Shown piece by piece: positions 1 through 6,781 of a DNA stretch of 9,971 nt. Under the pieces are notes generated by a model that worked only from the letters and a program-made list of their open reading frames with translations, had not been told where the DNA came from and made no database searches. Made by a program: the position numbers and the translations under genes. The stretch is from CAZUZD01 sp964624465. Its GTDB lineage: Bacteria; Planctomycetota; Planctomycetia; Isosphaerales; Isosphaeraceae. Position 1 is the stretch's first letter; every line of letters starts with the position of its first letter. Location of the stretch: positions 1 to 9,971 of the forward strand of contig CAZUZD010000234.1 in assembly GCA_964624465.1 (NCBI GenBank), read 5' to 3'.

Positions 1-486
1 GGCAGCGTCACCGCCACGAGCGACGGCCCCGGCCAGGGGTGCGAGTTCGTCGTCCGGCTCCCCGTCGCCGGGACCCGGATCGAGGCCGGACCCCAGGGGA
101 CGCGGAAGCCGATGGCCCCGCCGGCCCGGCGCCTCCGGGTCCTGGTCGTCGACGACAACGTGGACACCGCGAACGGCATGGCCCGGCTGCTCAAGCTCTC
201 GGGCCATGAGGTGCGGGTCGCGAACAACGGCCCCGATGCCCTCGTCGTGGCCCGCGAGCAACGGCCCGAGGTGATGCTCCTGGACATCGGCCTGCCCGGC
301 ATGGACGGCTACCAGCTGGCCTCCTCGCTCCGTGCTGAGGAGTATGGCAAGGCCGCCGTCCTGATCGCCGTCTCCGGCTACGGCGAGGGCCAGGCCCGCG
401 ATCGCTCGAAGGCGGCGGGGTTCAACCACCACCTGGTCAAGCCCGTCAACTTCGACACCGTCCTGGCCCTGATCGGAGCCTCCTGA
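1..486 (+). CDS. Hybrid sensor histidine kinase, C-terminal part (end of ATPase domain plus receiver domain); 5' end outside the window
   Basis: The frame is open from base 1 and ends at the TGA at 484-486. The first 20 or so residues (GSVTATSDGPGQG, then EFVVRLPV) match the last glycine-rich strand of a HATPase_c kinase domain. A linker of roughly 15 residues leads to a complete receiver domain. Counting from the Met at 112, the receiver shows the acidic pair D14-D15 (VLVVDDN), phospho-acceptor D58 (LLDIGLPGMDG), switch residue S88 (VSGYG) and K110 (VKP). Known role: such proteins autophosphorylate on a His in the missing upstream part and pass the phosphate to an Asp. Here the last domain would act as an internal relay or output switch, because no DNA-binding domain follows. 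The Met at 112 has a weak purine stretch upstream (ggaag), but continuous coding with the kinase end argues for a fusion and not a separate response regulator. Sensory input and target are unknown. Confidence 0.9.
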   Translation, partial: GSVTATSDGPGQGCEFVVRLPVAGTRIEAGPQGTRKPMAPPARRLRVLVVDDNVDTANGMARLLKLSGHEVRVANNGPDALVVAREQRPEVMLLDIGLPGMDGYQLASSLRAEEYGKAAVLIAVSGYGEGQARDRSKAAGFNHHLVKPVNFDTVLALIGAS

Positions 487-611
487 GAACGGCCGGGGCA
501 CGTCGAAAGGGCGGCCGGCCCCGCAGGACCCTGCGTCGCGGCGCGGCGGGTCGGCCGGGCCGCGATGGTGTGCCGCCTGGTCCCGGGACGGACCCGTCCC
601 GCCACCCTCCC

Positions 612-616
612 GAGGA
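612..616 (+). promoter_or_regulatory. Ribosome binding site deciding the start at 625
   Basis: A gagga motif lies 8 bases before the ATG at 625. The earlier in-frame ATG at 565 has no comparable purine stretch, and the residues between the two starts look non-coding, so this site favours 625. Confidence 0.6.
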
Positions 617-624
617 GCATCGCC

Positions 625-1158
625 ATGCGGCCACCACGCTTCGGGACCGGGACCCTGATGCTGCTGGTCGTCATCGCCGCCTTGGCCGCTGCGCTGGTCG
701 CGCAGCACTTCCGCGCCGCTCGCCGCGAATTCGCGCTGCGGGCCGATCTGTACCGCCTCACGCCCACCCCCAGCCAGGGCGGCGACGGTGCGATGGCGCT
801 GGTCTGCGACCGGCTCGTGATCGCCTTCCGCCCGCGGATCTACCGGCGCGCGGCCGGCGCCCGGTACCGCTGGCGGTTCGAGCTCGTCGACCCCGCCACC
901 GGCGCGGTCGTGCTCTCGCATCGCGACGACCGCGAGGCCGCGGTCCCCCCCGGCCTGCCGTTCAACCCGGGTTACCTGGAGGTGCTCGACCGGCTCCCCC
1001 CGCCGGGCGCCTACCGCGCCCGGTTCACCCTGTCGGTCTCCGATCCCGACGGCGGCGCGGCCGGGGGCTGGAGCGAGCTGTCCGTGTACGAGGATGACCT
1101 CCTCCTGCCACCCCGGGGCGGTGCGGAAGCTGGTGCCGAGCTTCCGCCCGGAGTCTGA
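625..1158 (+). CDS. Hypothetical protein with one N-terminal membrane anchor
   Basis: This is a 177-residue protein that I do not recognise. Residues 9-26 form a single hydrophobic helix (TLMLLVVIAALAAALVAQ) after a short basic N terminus (MRPPRF). That points to a type II anchor with the rest outside the cytoplasm. The remainder has alternating strand-like segments, for example YRWRFELVDPATGAVV and YRARFTLSVSDPDGG, suggesting a small beta-sandwich, and a Pro/Gly-rich end. Short proteins with a basic start followed at once by an LM-rich helix are common in planctomycete genomes; this is a general observation and not a family assignment. The start at 625 has a good ribosome binding site, while 565 would add 20 unconvincing residues. 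It follows the kinase gene after 138 bases on the same strand and converges on deformylase with only 40 bases between. No function can be assigned. Confidence 0.72.
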   Translation: MRPPRFGTGTLMLLVVIAALAAALVAQHFRAARREFALRADLYRLTPTPSQGGDGAMALVCDRLVIAFRPRIYRRAAGARYRWRFELVDPATGAVVLSHRDDREAAVPPGLPFNPGYLEVLDRLPPPGAYRARFTLSVSDPDGGAAGGWSELSVYEDDLLLPPRGGAEAGAELPPGV

Positions 1159-1198
1159 CGCCCGCTCCGGATCCTGGGAGGACCGGGGCGGCGGGAGG

Positions 1199-1732
1199 TC
1201 AGCGCGGGGGGGCGAGCAGGCGGCGGAACTCGCGCTCGGTGACGAGGTCGCGGGGGCTCTCCAGGCGGTCGAGGAAGACGATCCCGCGCAGGTGGTCGTC
1301 CTCGTGCTGGACGATGCGGGCGACGAAGCCGGAGAACTCGCGCTCGACCCTCACGCCGTCGAGGCCCTGGTAGCCGACGCGGATGGTGCGATGCCGGGGC
1401 ACCAGGCCGCGGAGGCCGGGGATGCTCAGGCAGCCCTCCCAGTTGCGCTCCAGGTCGTCGGAGCGGTCGAGGATCTCCGGGTTGATGAGGACCTCGGGGG
1501 TCATGAGCGGCGCGTCGGGATAGCGCGGGTTGGGGCGCGAGGCGACGATGAAGATCGCCTGCGACTGGTATACCTGGGGCGCGGCGATCCCCACGCCGTC
1601 GGCCTCGAACATCGTCGCGAGCAGGTCGTCGACCAGGTCGCGGATCGGCCCGCTCAGCGGGAACTCGACCGGCGCGACCGGCGCGCGCAGGACCGGATGT
1701 CCGAGCTGGGCAATCTGGCGGATGATCGGCAC
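1199..1732 (-). CDS. def: Peptide deformylase
   Basis: This enzyme removes the N-formyl group from the initiator methionine of nascent proteins in the cytoplasm, using a bound metal (usually Fe2+). Counting from the GTG start, all three signature motifs are present. Motif 1 is GVGIAAPQ (46-53), motif 2 is EGCLS (99-103) with metal ligand C101, and motif 3 is QHEDDHLRG (142-150) with metal ligands H143 and H147 and catalytic E144. From this GTG the protein has 177 residues, the normal size, and begins MPIIRQIAQLGHPVLR as in typical family members. A gggga stretch sits 9 bases upstream. The frame stays open to an ATG at 2011, and another ATG lies at 1816, but the extra residues are Arg/Pro/Gly-rich and match nothing I know in deformylases. 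It is the last gene of a minus-strand run, 286 bases after the small membrane protein, and converges on the 625-1158 gene. Confidence 0.95.
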   Translation of the reverse strand: MPIIRQIAQLGHPVLRAPVAPVEFPLSGPIRDLVDDLLATMFEADGVGIAAPQVYQSQAIFIVASRPNPRYPDAPLMTPEVLINPEILDRSDDLERNWEGCLSIPGLRGLVPRHRTIRVGYQGLDGVRVEREFSGFVARIVQHEDDHLRGIVFLDRLESPRDLVTEREFRRLLAPPR

Positions 1733-2018
1733 GATCGGTCGTCCCCGTGGCGGGTCGTGGGTGCGGCGGCCACGCCGCCACGCCGGTCCCGGGACGCCCA
1801 CGGCCCAGGGGGCCATCGGGTCCCCCGCGACGTCCAGGGCGAGGCTCACGCGATTGTGTTCGAGCCCGGCGCGATCGGCAAGCCGGTACGATCGCCGCGC
1901 CGGACCGTCCAGGTCGGTCCGGGTCGCGTTGCCCTGCGCGGCCGATCCGCGACGGACGGCCGCTGGACTCCGGCCAGGCCGCTCCCGGGCCGGCGAGGGC
2001 CACCGCAGCAATCGGCCG
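1733..2018. other. Gap between the small membrane protein gene and def
   Basis: These 286 bases probably do not code, although the def frame stays open through most of them. They would hold the leader and any separate promoter for def. I see no clear sigma-70-type boxes, riboswitch or strong terminator. A slightly less GC-rich spot lies near 1850-1860. Confidence 0.4.
1742..1746 (-). promoter_or_regulatory. Ribosome binding site for the GTG start of def
   Basis: Read on the minus strand, gggga lies 9 bases before the GTG at 1732-1730. Together with the match of the following residues to the usual deformylase N terminus, it supports GTG over the upstream ATG codons. Confidence 0.5.
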
Positions 2019-2444
2019 TCACCCCCGGTATCGGGCGAACGTCCAGGCCAGCAGCGCCACCCAGAGGACGGCGAAGAGCAGGGGGACGGCGAAGGCCAGC
2101 GGGCGGGCGATGGAGAGCCCGTCCTCGGTCCGGCCGACGAAGCTGGCGATGGTGCGGGCGTACTCCGGGACCGTCCGCCGGACCAGGACGTGCACGTGCA
2201 CGCAGTATCGCCAGTGCCGCACCTGGACCACGAGCCAGAGCAGGGTGAACGCCAGCGCCACCAGCGTCAGCGGCACGACGACCCCGGGCGCCGGGTCCTT
2301 GTTGTAGAGGATCGCGAAGACGCCCAGCAGCCCGACCTGCATGGCCGAGAAGAAGTTCATCCGGTCGTGGAACAGCCGCTCCTCGTGCATCGCGTGCTGC
2401 CAGAGGCGGTTGATCTCATCCGTCGTGGGTTCGGTCATCGGCAT
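2019..2444 (-). CDS. Small integral membrane protein of unknown function
   Basis: This is a 141-residue protein. The hydrophilic N terminus has an amphipathic stretch (LWQHAMHEERLFHDRMNFF, residues 14-32). Three hydrophobic segments follow, at about 31-47, 55-75 and 116-136. Between the second and third is a basic, His-rich loop (RHWRYCVHVHV, 76-86). The helix-initial LW..A..EE..F..R.NFF pattern followed by three helices recurs in small bacterial membrane proteins of unknown role; I cannot name the family with confidence. The start at 2444 has ggagg 11 bases upstream; a second ATG two codons later is further from it and less likely. It lies 154 bases downstream of the glycosyltransferase on the same strand, so they could share a transcript. 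No enzymatic motif is seen. Confidence 0.8.
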   Translation of the reverse strand: MPMTEPTTDEINRLWQHAMHEERLFHDRMNFFSAMQVGLLGVFAILYNKDPAPGVVVPLTLVALAFTLLWLVVQVRHWRYCVHVHVLVRRTVPEYARTIASFVGRTEDGLSIARPLAFAVPLLFAVLWVALLAWTFARYRG

Positions 2445-2480
2445 CTCGGGTGGGGCCTCCAGAGCCGAGGACTGTAGCGA

Positions 2481-2493
2481 TCGGTCCGACCGA
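2481..2493. promoter_or_regulatory. 13-bp palindrome upstream of the small membrane protein gene
   Basis: The sequence tcggtccgaccga is a TCGGT / ACCGA inverted repeat around a 3-base centre, 37 bases upstream of the ATG at 2444. It lies in a gap with no gene on either strand and could be an operator. It is short, and chance occurrence in GC-rich DNA is quite possible. Confidence 0.25.
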
Positions 2494-2598
2494 ATCCAAG
2501 GAAGCTCTGACCCGAGCGGCCCGACCCGGCACCGGTCGAGTGCGGGCCCACGCGCGGCCTTCGGAGCCGCTCCCCCTGGCGGGCCGGCCGGGAGGAAT

Positions 2599-4179
2599 TC
2601 AGCGGCGGGTGTCGGACCCGGCGGCGGGCATGGCGGCGAGGGCGGTGGCCTCGGCGGGGCCGAGGCGGAGGACGAGGGACTCGGTGCGGCCGGTGGCGTC
2701 GCGGGCGACGCGGGGGAGGGCGGCGAGGAGGGGGGCGAAGGTGGCGCGCTGGGCCGTGGTCGTCTTGGGGTCGAAGTAGAGGGCGACGTACTCGGCGCCC
2801 TGGGCGCGGTAGCGGGCCAGGCGGGCGGGCCAGTCGGGGGGCAGCTCGCGGGTGCGGACGGCCCAGCCCTCGCGGCCGGTGTAGTGGACGACGGTGGAGA
2901 GCGCGAGGCCGGGGCCCATCACGACCACGCGGCCGCCGGGCGGGCAGGCGATCCGCAGGCTCTCGGCCAGGGTCAGCTTGGCCGCCTCGACCCGGAACAT
3001 CCCGCCCGAGACCCACGGCGACTGCACAACCACCGCCAGCCCGAGCACCAGCGCCGGCACGCCCAGCCGCGCCAGCCGGGGGCGCTGCGCCAGGGCCGAC
3101 CAGCCGGCGGCGGCCCAGAGGGCGGCGGCGGGGAGCATCATCAGCTCGTAGTAGTCGTGGTCAATGAGCTTCGGGCCCAGGAGCCCGTAGAACAGCAGGC
3201 CCATCGCGGTCCAGGCGGCCACCGGGCCGATCGCCACCCGGCGCGCCGCCACGGCCAGGCCGCCGGCGAGCATGAGCAGGGCGGTGATCGGGCCGCAGTC
3301 GCGGACCAGGAACCGGGCCAGGCCGGCGTAGAGGCGGCGGTCAAACAGCAGCTCGGGGGCCTGCACGATCAGGTACGGCATCACGTCGCGCGTGCCCGTG
3401 CCGCTCCAGCCCGACTGCACCGGGTTCGGCGCCTGCACGAACACGAACAGCATCCAGACGGCGATCGGCGCCACCATCGCCGTGACCAGCGCCACGAACG
3501 GGGCGCCGACGAGTCCGCGGAGCCCGCGGGCCCGCAGGGTCATCTCGGCCAGCGGCAGCACGACCATCAGGCCGAAGTACTTGAACGCCCCGGCCAGCAC
3601 GCCGGCGATCATGGCGGCGACCAGCCAGCGGGCGCCGTCGCCGTCGAGGAACCGCCGGTAGGCGGCGGCGGCGGCGAGCATCGCGGCGAGCATCCAGGGG
3701 TCGGGCAGCACGGCGCGGCCGTAGAAGACGAACAGCGGGGCCATGCTCAGCAGCAAGGTGGCCACGGTCGCGCGGGTGTCGCCGTGCTCGCGGCGGGCGA
3801 GGTCGAAGAAGGCGGCGATGGCGACCAGCGATCCGAGCAGGCTCAGCAGGTGGCCCACGGCGTCGCGCTCGCCGAACAGGCGGTAGCCCAGGCCGAGCAG
3901 GCCGGTGTAGAGGGGGACCTCCTCGATCAGCTCGATGCGACGGCCCGACTCGTCGAGGAAGTCGAGCCGGTCGGCCAGCACGTCGAACGGGGGACCGGCG
4001 ATGGCGCGGGCCTTGTTCGCGACGTACACCTGCTTGCCCTGCAGGTTGTCGGCCATCGGACGGTTCAAATGGTAGAGCCGGGTCACCGTCGCCAGCGCCA
4101 GGATCAGCCCGAGCACCAGGCCCGGGCGCGTGCCCGGCAACGATCGCAGCAGGGCCAGGGCAGGGCGGGGGGACGGCAT
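2599..4179 (-). CDS. Family-39-type glycosyltransferase, multi-pass membrane protein
   Basis: The 526-residue protein has the layout of the PMT/ArnT-like (GT39, PMT_2) family, which transfers a sugar from a lipid-phosphate donor to protein or lipid on the outer face of the membrane. It begins with a short basic segment and a first helix at about 19-33, then a loop containing D44 where the family has its catalytic acidic residue. The loop continues to EEVPLYTGLLGLGYRLFGE (86-104), a segment typical of this group. GRAVLPDPW (154-162) matches the conserved second motif with its Asp-Pro. Many hydrophobic helices follow up to about residue 400, ending in a soluble C-terminal domain of about 120 residues. 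Donor and acceptor cannot be read from the sequence. The start at 4179 has ggag 9 bases upstream. It lies 88 bases downstream of the redoxin-cytochrome gene on the same strand. Confidence 0.85.
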   Translation of the reverse strand: MPSPRPALALLRSLPGTRPGLVLGLILALATVTRLYHLNRPMADNLQGKQVYVANKARAIAGPPFDVLADRLDFLDESGRRIELIEEVPLYTGLLGLGYRLFGERDAVGHLLSLLGSLVAIAAFFDLARREHGDTRATVATLLLSMAPLFVFYGRAVLPDPWMLAAMLAAAAAYRRFLDGDGARWLVAAMIAGVLAGAFKYFGLMVVLPLAEMTLRARGLRGLVGAPFVALVTAMVAPIAVWMLFVFVQAPNPVQSGWSGTGTRDVMPYLIVQAPELLFDRRLYAGLARFLVRDCGPITALLMLAGGLAVAARRVAIGPVAAWTAMGLLFYGLLGPKLIDHDYYELMMLPAAALWAAAGWSALAQRPRLARLGVPALVLGLAVVVQSPWVSGGMFRVEAAKLTLAESLRIACPPGGRVVVMGPGLALSTVVHYTGREGWAVRTRELPPDWPARLARYRAQGAEYVALYFDPKTTTAQRATFAPLLAALPRVARDATGRTESLVLRLGPAEATALAAMPAAGSDTRR

Positions 4180-4267
4180 GGCGGTGAACTCCGGCGCGTG
4201 GCCCGGCGTGCGGCGAATGGGGGAACCTGGGGGGCAGTTCGAGGCCGACGCGGCCGCAGGCCCCGGC

Positions 4268-6199
4268 TCAGCGGGCGGCCGGTTTCTGGCCGGTGGCCAT
4301 CTGCGCGGGGCCTCGGATCGGGACGCTGTAGTCGAAGTACCCGATCATCATCTCGTCGGCCGACTGCTCGCCCCAGCGCACGGTCGCCTTCGGGTCGGGG
4401 TTGGCGGGGTTGGCCGTCGAGTTGTCGAACCGCGCCTCGCAGAACAGCCGGGTCCCCTTCGGCAGCGGTTTGGGTTCGGCCAGGCGATACACGCTCTGCC
4501 AGTTGAAGTCGTAGGAGGGGACGGACAGGAGGATCTCATTGCGGCCGTCGGGATAATTGGCCGTGTAGCGGAACGAGCGGCCGCGGTAGTGCATGTGGGG
4601 GGTGAGGCTCAGCAGCAGGCCGTCGTCGGGCATGGTGTACTCGGCCGTCAGGTCGACGACCCCGCCGGGGGGCAGCACGAGGTCGCGGTTCGAGACGCCG
4701 CGGGTGACGGCCATGCGCTCGATCGGCCCGCGCGCCAGCTTGATGCCGACCAGCGAGCGATCGAACCGGGGGGTGCCGATGGGCGTGTAGTGCACCTGGA
4801 TCTCCAGCGTCGCCCCGGCCGGCAGCCGCTTGGCGACGCCGGGCGGGAACACGGAGGGCATGTCGCCGGGGGCGTAGCAGACGAGCTCGGGCATCAGCTC
4901 CCGGCGCTGCTCGCGGCTCAGCCCACGGGCGGACTGGGCGGCCGGGTCGATGATGAAGACGCAGATGTGATGCACCACGGCGCGGTCGCCCGGCATGGCC
5001 TGCGCGGCCTGCACCCAGACGTCCTCGGTGAGGTTCGTGGGCACGCGGAACTTCTGGATGTCGATGATCCCCTCGGCCGGCACGTCGAACGGTTCGAGCA
5101 TCTCGAAGACGATGTCCGGGTCGCCGATCGTCCAGCCCTGCACCGGGTCGCGCGGGGCGGCGGCCGCGGTCACATCACCGGGCGGCATGTCCTGATCGAC
5201 CCAGGCGATGAGCGTGGCCCGCTCGCGGTCGGTGAGGCTGCGGTCGTTGGCGAAGTGGCCGTAATCGGGGTCGGCGTGCCAGGGGGGCATGAGGCCCTGG
5301 TCCACGACCTCGGCGATCGACTGCCCCCAGCGCTTCGCGTCTTCCAGGCTGCGGAGCGCGAATGGTGCGGCCTCGCCGGGGCTGTGGCAGGACTGGCAGC
5401 GGGACTGCAGGATCGGGGCGACGTGCTCGGCGTAGGTGACGGCGCCCACATTGACCGGCTTGGCCCGCGAGCGGCGGATCTCGGCCAGGGCGGGGTCGAT
5501 CCGGCGGGCCGGCCCGCTGGAGTTCCGGGGCGCGGCGCGGTCGATCGGGCAGGCGATGACGCTGGTCTCGCGCGTGGCGACGGTGCGGCCGGCGAGGACG
5601 GCGTCGAGGGCCTCGGTGAGGTAGGCGCGGCCGGGCTCGGGCTTGATCCGGCCCCGCTCGTACTGGTCGTCGATGGCGCCGTGGTAGCGGACGCGGCGGT
5701 CGGCGTCGAGCACGACGGCCTCGCAGGTGCGCTCCATGCGGAGGCGGTCGGCGAGCCGGTTCTGGTCGTCCTTGAGGACCGGGAACGGGATCGCGTACTC
5801 CCGCACGTGCGCGGCGATCTCGGTGGGGCCCTCGTGGGCGTTGGGGTTCAGGCCGACGATCGCGACCCCTCGGCCGGCGTAGCGCTCGGCGATCTGCTTG
5901 AGCCGCGGCACGTACAGGTTGCCGACCGGGCAGTCGACGCCCATCGCGACGAGCACGAGCACCGGCGTGTCGGCGAACTGCGACAGGCTGGCGGGCTGAC
6001 CGTCGGGATCGATCAGGGCGATCCCGGCGAGTTCGAGGCGCTCGCCGACGAGCCGGTGCGGCGGCCGGGCTGCCCAGGGCCGCAGGGCCACGGCCGTGCC
6101 GATCAGGGCCAGGGCCGCCCAGAGGACGAGCCGGACCCGACGGTGACGCAGGGGGCAGCGGGGGTGCAGCCAGGTCCGCGGGGACGATTGGGGGTCCAT
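4268..6199 (-). CDS. Membrane-anchored redoxin / cytochrome c / copper type II monooxygenase-like fusion protein
   Basis: The protein has 643 residues from the ATG at 6199. A basic N terminus and one helix (about 24-39) suggest an anchor with the rest outside the cytoplasm. A thioredoxin-fold redoxin domain (about 50-200) has DCPVGN with C90 in place of the usual peroxidatic TCPV. Two further Cys are at 159 and 217. A cytochrome c domain follows, with haem motif CQSCH (268-272) and a likely axial Met in LMPPWH (M304). The C-terminal half resembles peptidylglycine/dopamine monooxygenases. It has a His pair in VVHHICVF (410-411), H470 in VHYTP, HMH (535-537), and MM (617-618) in EMMIGYFDY, in the same order as the two copper sites of that family. 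The substrate is unknown. An alternative ATG at 6268 would add 23 residues; neither start has a strong ribosome binding site, and 6199 puts the helix nearer the end. It is the first gene of the minus-strand run toward def. Confidence 0.88.
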   Translation of the reverse strand: MDPQSSPRTWLHPRCPLRHRRVRLVLWAALALIGTAVALRPWAARPPHRLVGERLELAGIALIDPDGQPASLSQFADTPVLVLVAMGVDCPVGNLYVPRLKQIAERYAGRGVAIVGLNPNAHEGPTEIAAHVREYAIPFPVLKDDQNRLADRLRMERTCEAVVLDADRRVRYHGAIDDQYERGRIKPEPGRAYLTEALDAVLAGRTVATRETSVIACPIDRAAPRNSSGPARRIDPALAEIRRSRAKPVNVGAVTYAEHVAPILQSRCQSCHSPGEAAPFALRSLEDAKRWGQSIAEVVDQGLMPPWHADPDYGHFANDRSLTDRERATLIAWVDQDMPPGDVTAAAAPRDPVQGWTIGDPDIVFEMLEPFDVPAEGIIDIQKFRVPTNLTEDVWVQAAQAMPGDRAVVHHICVFIIDPAAQSARGLSREQRRELMPELVCYAPGDMPSVFPPGVAKRLPAGATLEIQVHYTPIGTPRFDRSLVGIKLARGPIERMAVTRGVSNRDLVLPPGGVVDLTAEYTMPDDGLLLSLTPHMHYRGRSFRYTANYPDGRNEILLSVPSYDFNWQSVYRLAEPKPLPKGTRLFCEARFDNSTANPANPDPKATVRWGEQSADEMMIGYFDYSVPIRGPAQMATGQKPAAR

Positions 6200-6491
6200 C
6201 GGTGGGCGCCATCCGTGGCCCGCACGCCGCGTTCGGGCCGGGGCACCGGCAGCCGCCACGGTCCCCATGGCCGCGGGCCGCCCGGCCCGTCCGGGGCGGT
6301 CGTGCGCTGAGCAGAATCGGATTTCTCGGCCGGGATGATTCCCCGCTCGCCCGATTCCGTCAAGGTCGGCCGCGCCCCTCAGGCGGCGTCGGTCCCGGCC
6401 GTGTCGGCCGCCCCGGCCGGTGTGCGTGGAGTCCTCTGCGGCCAGAGACTCCTCCCGGCTCGCGAGTCCCCTCCCCGCGCGAGTCCCCTCC

Positions 6492-6540
6492 TGGGTAGCC
6501 CGGACGACTTGCTCGTCCGGGTCGCGCAGCGACAGGCGGC
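6492..6540 (+). repeat. 49-bp inverted repeat, left arm
   Basis: This arm is an exact reverse complement of 6679-6727 over 49 bases. Inside it, cccggacga (6499-6507) and tcgtccggg (6513-6521) form a 9-bp hairpin with a 5-base loop. It lies outside any gene. Confidence 0.9.
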
Positions 6541-6678
6541 TTCAGGGCGGCCCCCGAGTGTCCTCAGGCGGCCGATCCTCCCACCCTCGCGGCGGCAATC
6601 GTGATCAGTCCCCGGTTCGTGATGGCCTGACGGACCGGGTCTGGACGGTTGTTGGGGCAGTCGAACGGCTGGTCCGAC

Positions 6679-6727
6679 GCCGCCTGTCGCTGCGCGACCC
6701 GGACGAGCAAGTCGTCCGGGCTACCCA
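6679..6727 (-). repeat. 49-bp inverted repeat, right arm
   Basis: This arm is an exact reverse complement of 6492-6540, separated from it by 138 bases, so the whole structure spans 236 bases. The internal hairpin lies at 6698-6720. No transposase is encoded between the arms, and I see no clear target-site duplication at the outer edges. Confidence 0.9.
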
Positions 6728-6746
6728 AGGGGGGCGCGGTCGCCGA

Positions 6747-6773
6747 GCGACCTGGACGATCAAGTCGTCGGAC
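6747..6773 (-). repeat. Degraded third copy of the inverted-repeat core
   Basis: Aligned to the right arm, this stretch keeps the gcgacc, ggacga and caagtcgtc blocks with a few substitutions, in the same orientation. It still forms a small gacga / tcgtc hairpin. It sits only 8 bases beyond the rsmA stop, so it could also serve as the 3' stem of the rsmA transcript. Confidence 0.55.
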
Positions 6774-6781
6774 GCCCCGGC

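Larger units (their letters stand above)
6200..6781. other. 582-base gene-free region with repeats and hairpins
   Basis: This region lies between the start of the redoxin-cytochrome gene and the stop of rsmA, both on the minus strand. It should hold the promoter of the former and the 3' end of the latter. The less GC-rich segment 6312-6360 contains a 7-bp inverted repeat (gaatcgg at 6314-6320, ccgattc at 6352-6358) and could include the promoter. Further right are an imperfect hairpin at 6430-6450, two copies of gagtcccctcc (6464-6474 and 6481-6491) and the large inverted repeat listed separately. No convincing open frame exists on either strand. Confidence 0.6.

Noticed and set aside
112..486. 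A stand-alone response regulator starting at ATG 112
   Set aside because: The same frame encodes the end of a histidine-kinase ATPase domain immediately upstream with no stop, so a hybrid kinase is the better reading.
1159..1198. Terminator hairpin between the convergent genes at 1158 and 1199
   Set aside because: Only an imperfect, bulged GC-rich stem can be drawn and there is no T-tract, so it is too weak to call.
2341..4506. A 721-codon open frame on the plus strand
   Set aside because: It is antisense to the glycosyltransferase, whose membrane helices and motifs are clear. The translation is low-complexity Gly/Gln/His/Glu-rich.
1199..6199. A dedicated operon linking redox protein, glycosyltransferase, membrane protein and deformylase as one new system
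   Set aside because: The gaps are 88, 154 and 286 bases and the functions have no evident link. Shared orientation alone does not support a system.
4130..6310. A 726-codon open frame on the plus strand
   Set aside because: It is antisense to the redoxin-cytochrome-copper protein, which has many matching motifs. This frame has none.
6492..6727. Insertion sequence with terminal inverted repeats
   Set aside because: The 138 bases between the arms encode no transposase and no clear target-site duplication is visible. A non-autonomous repeat remains possible and is listed as a finding.
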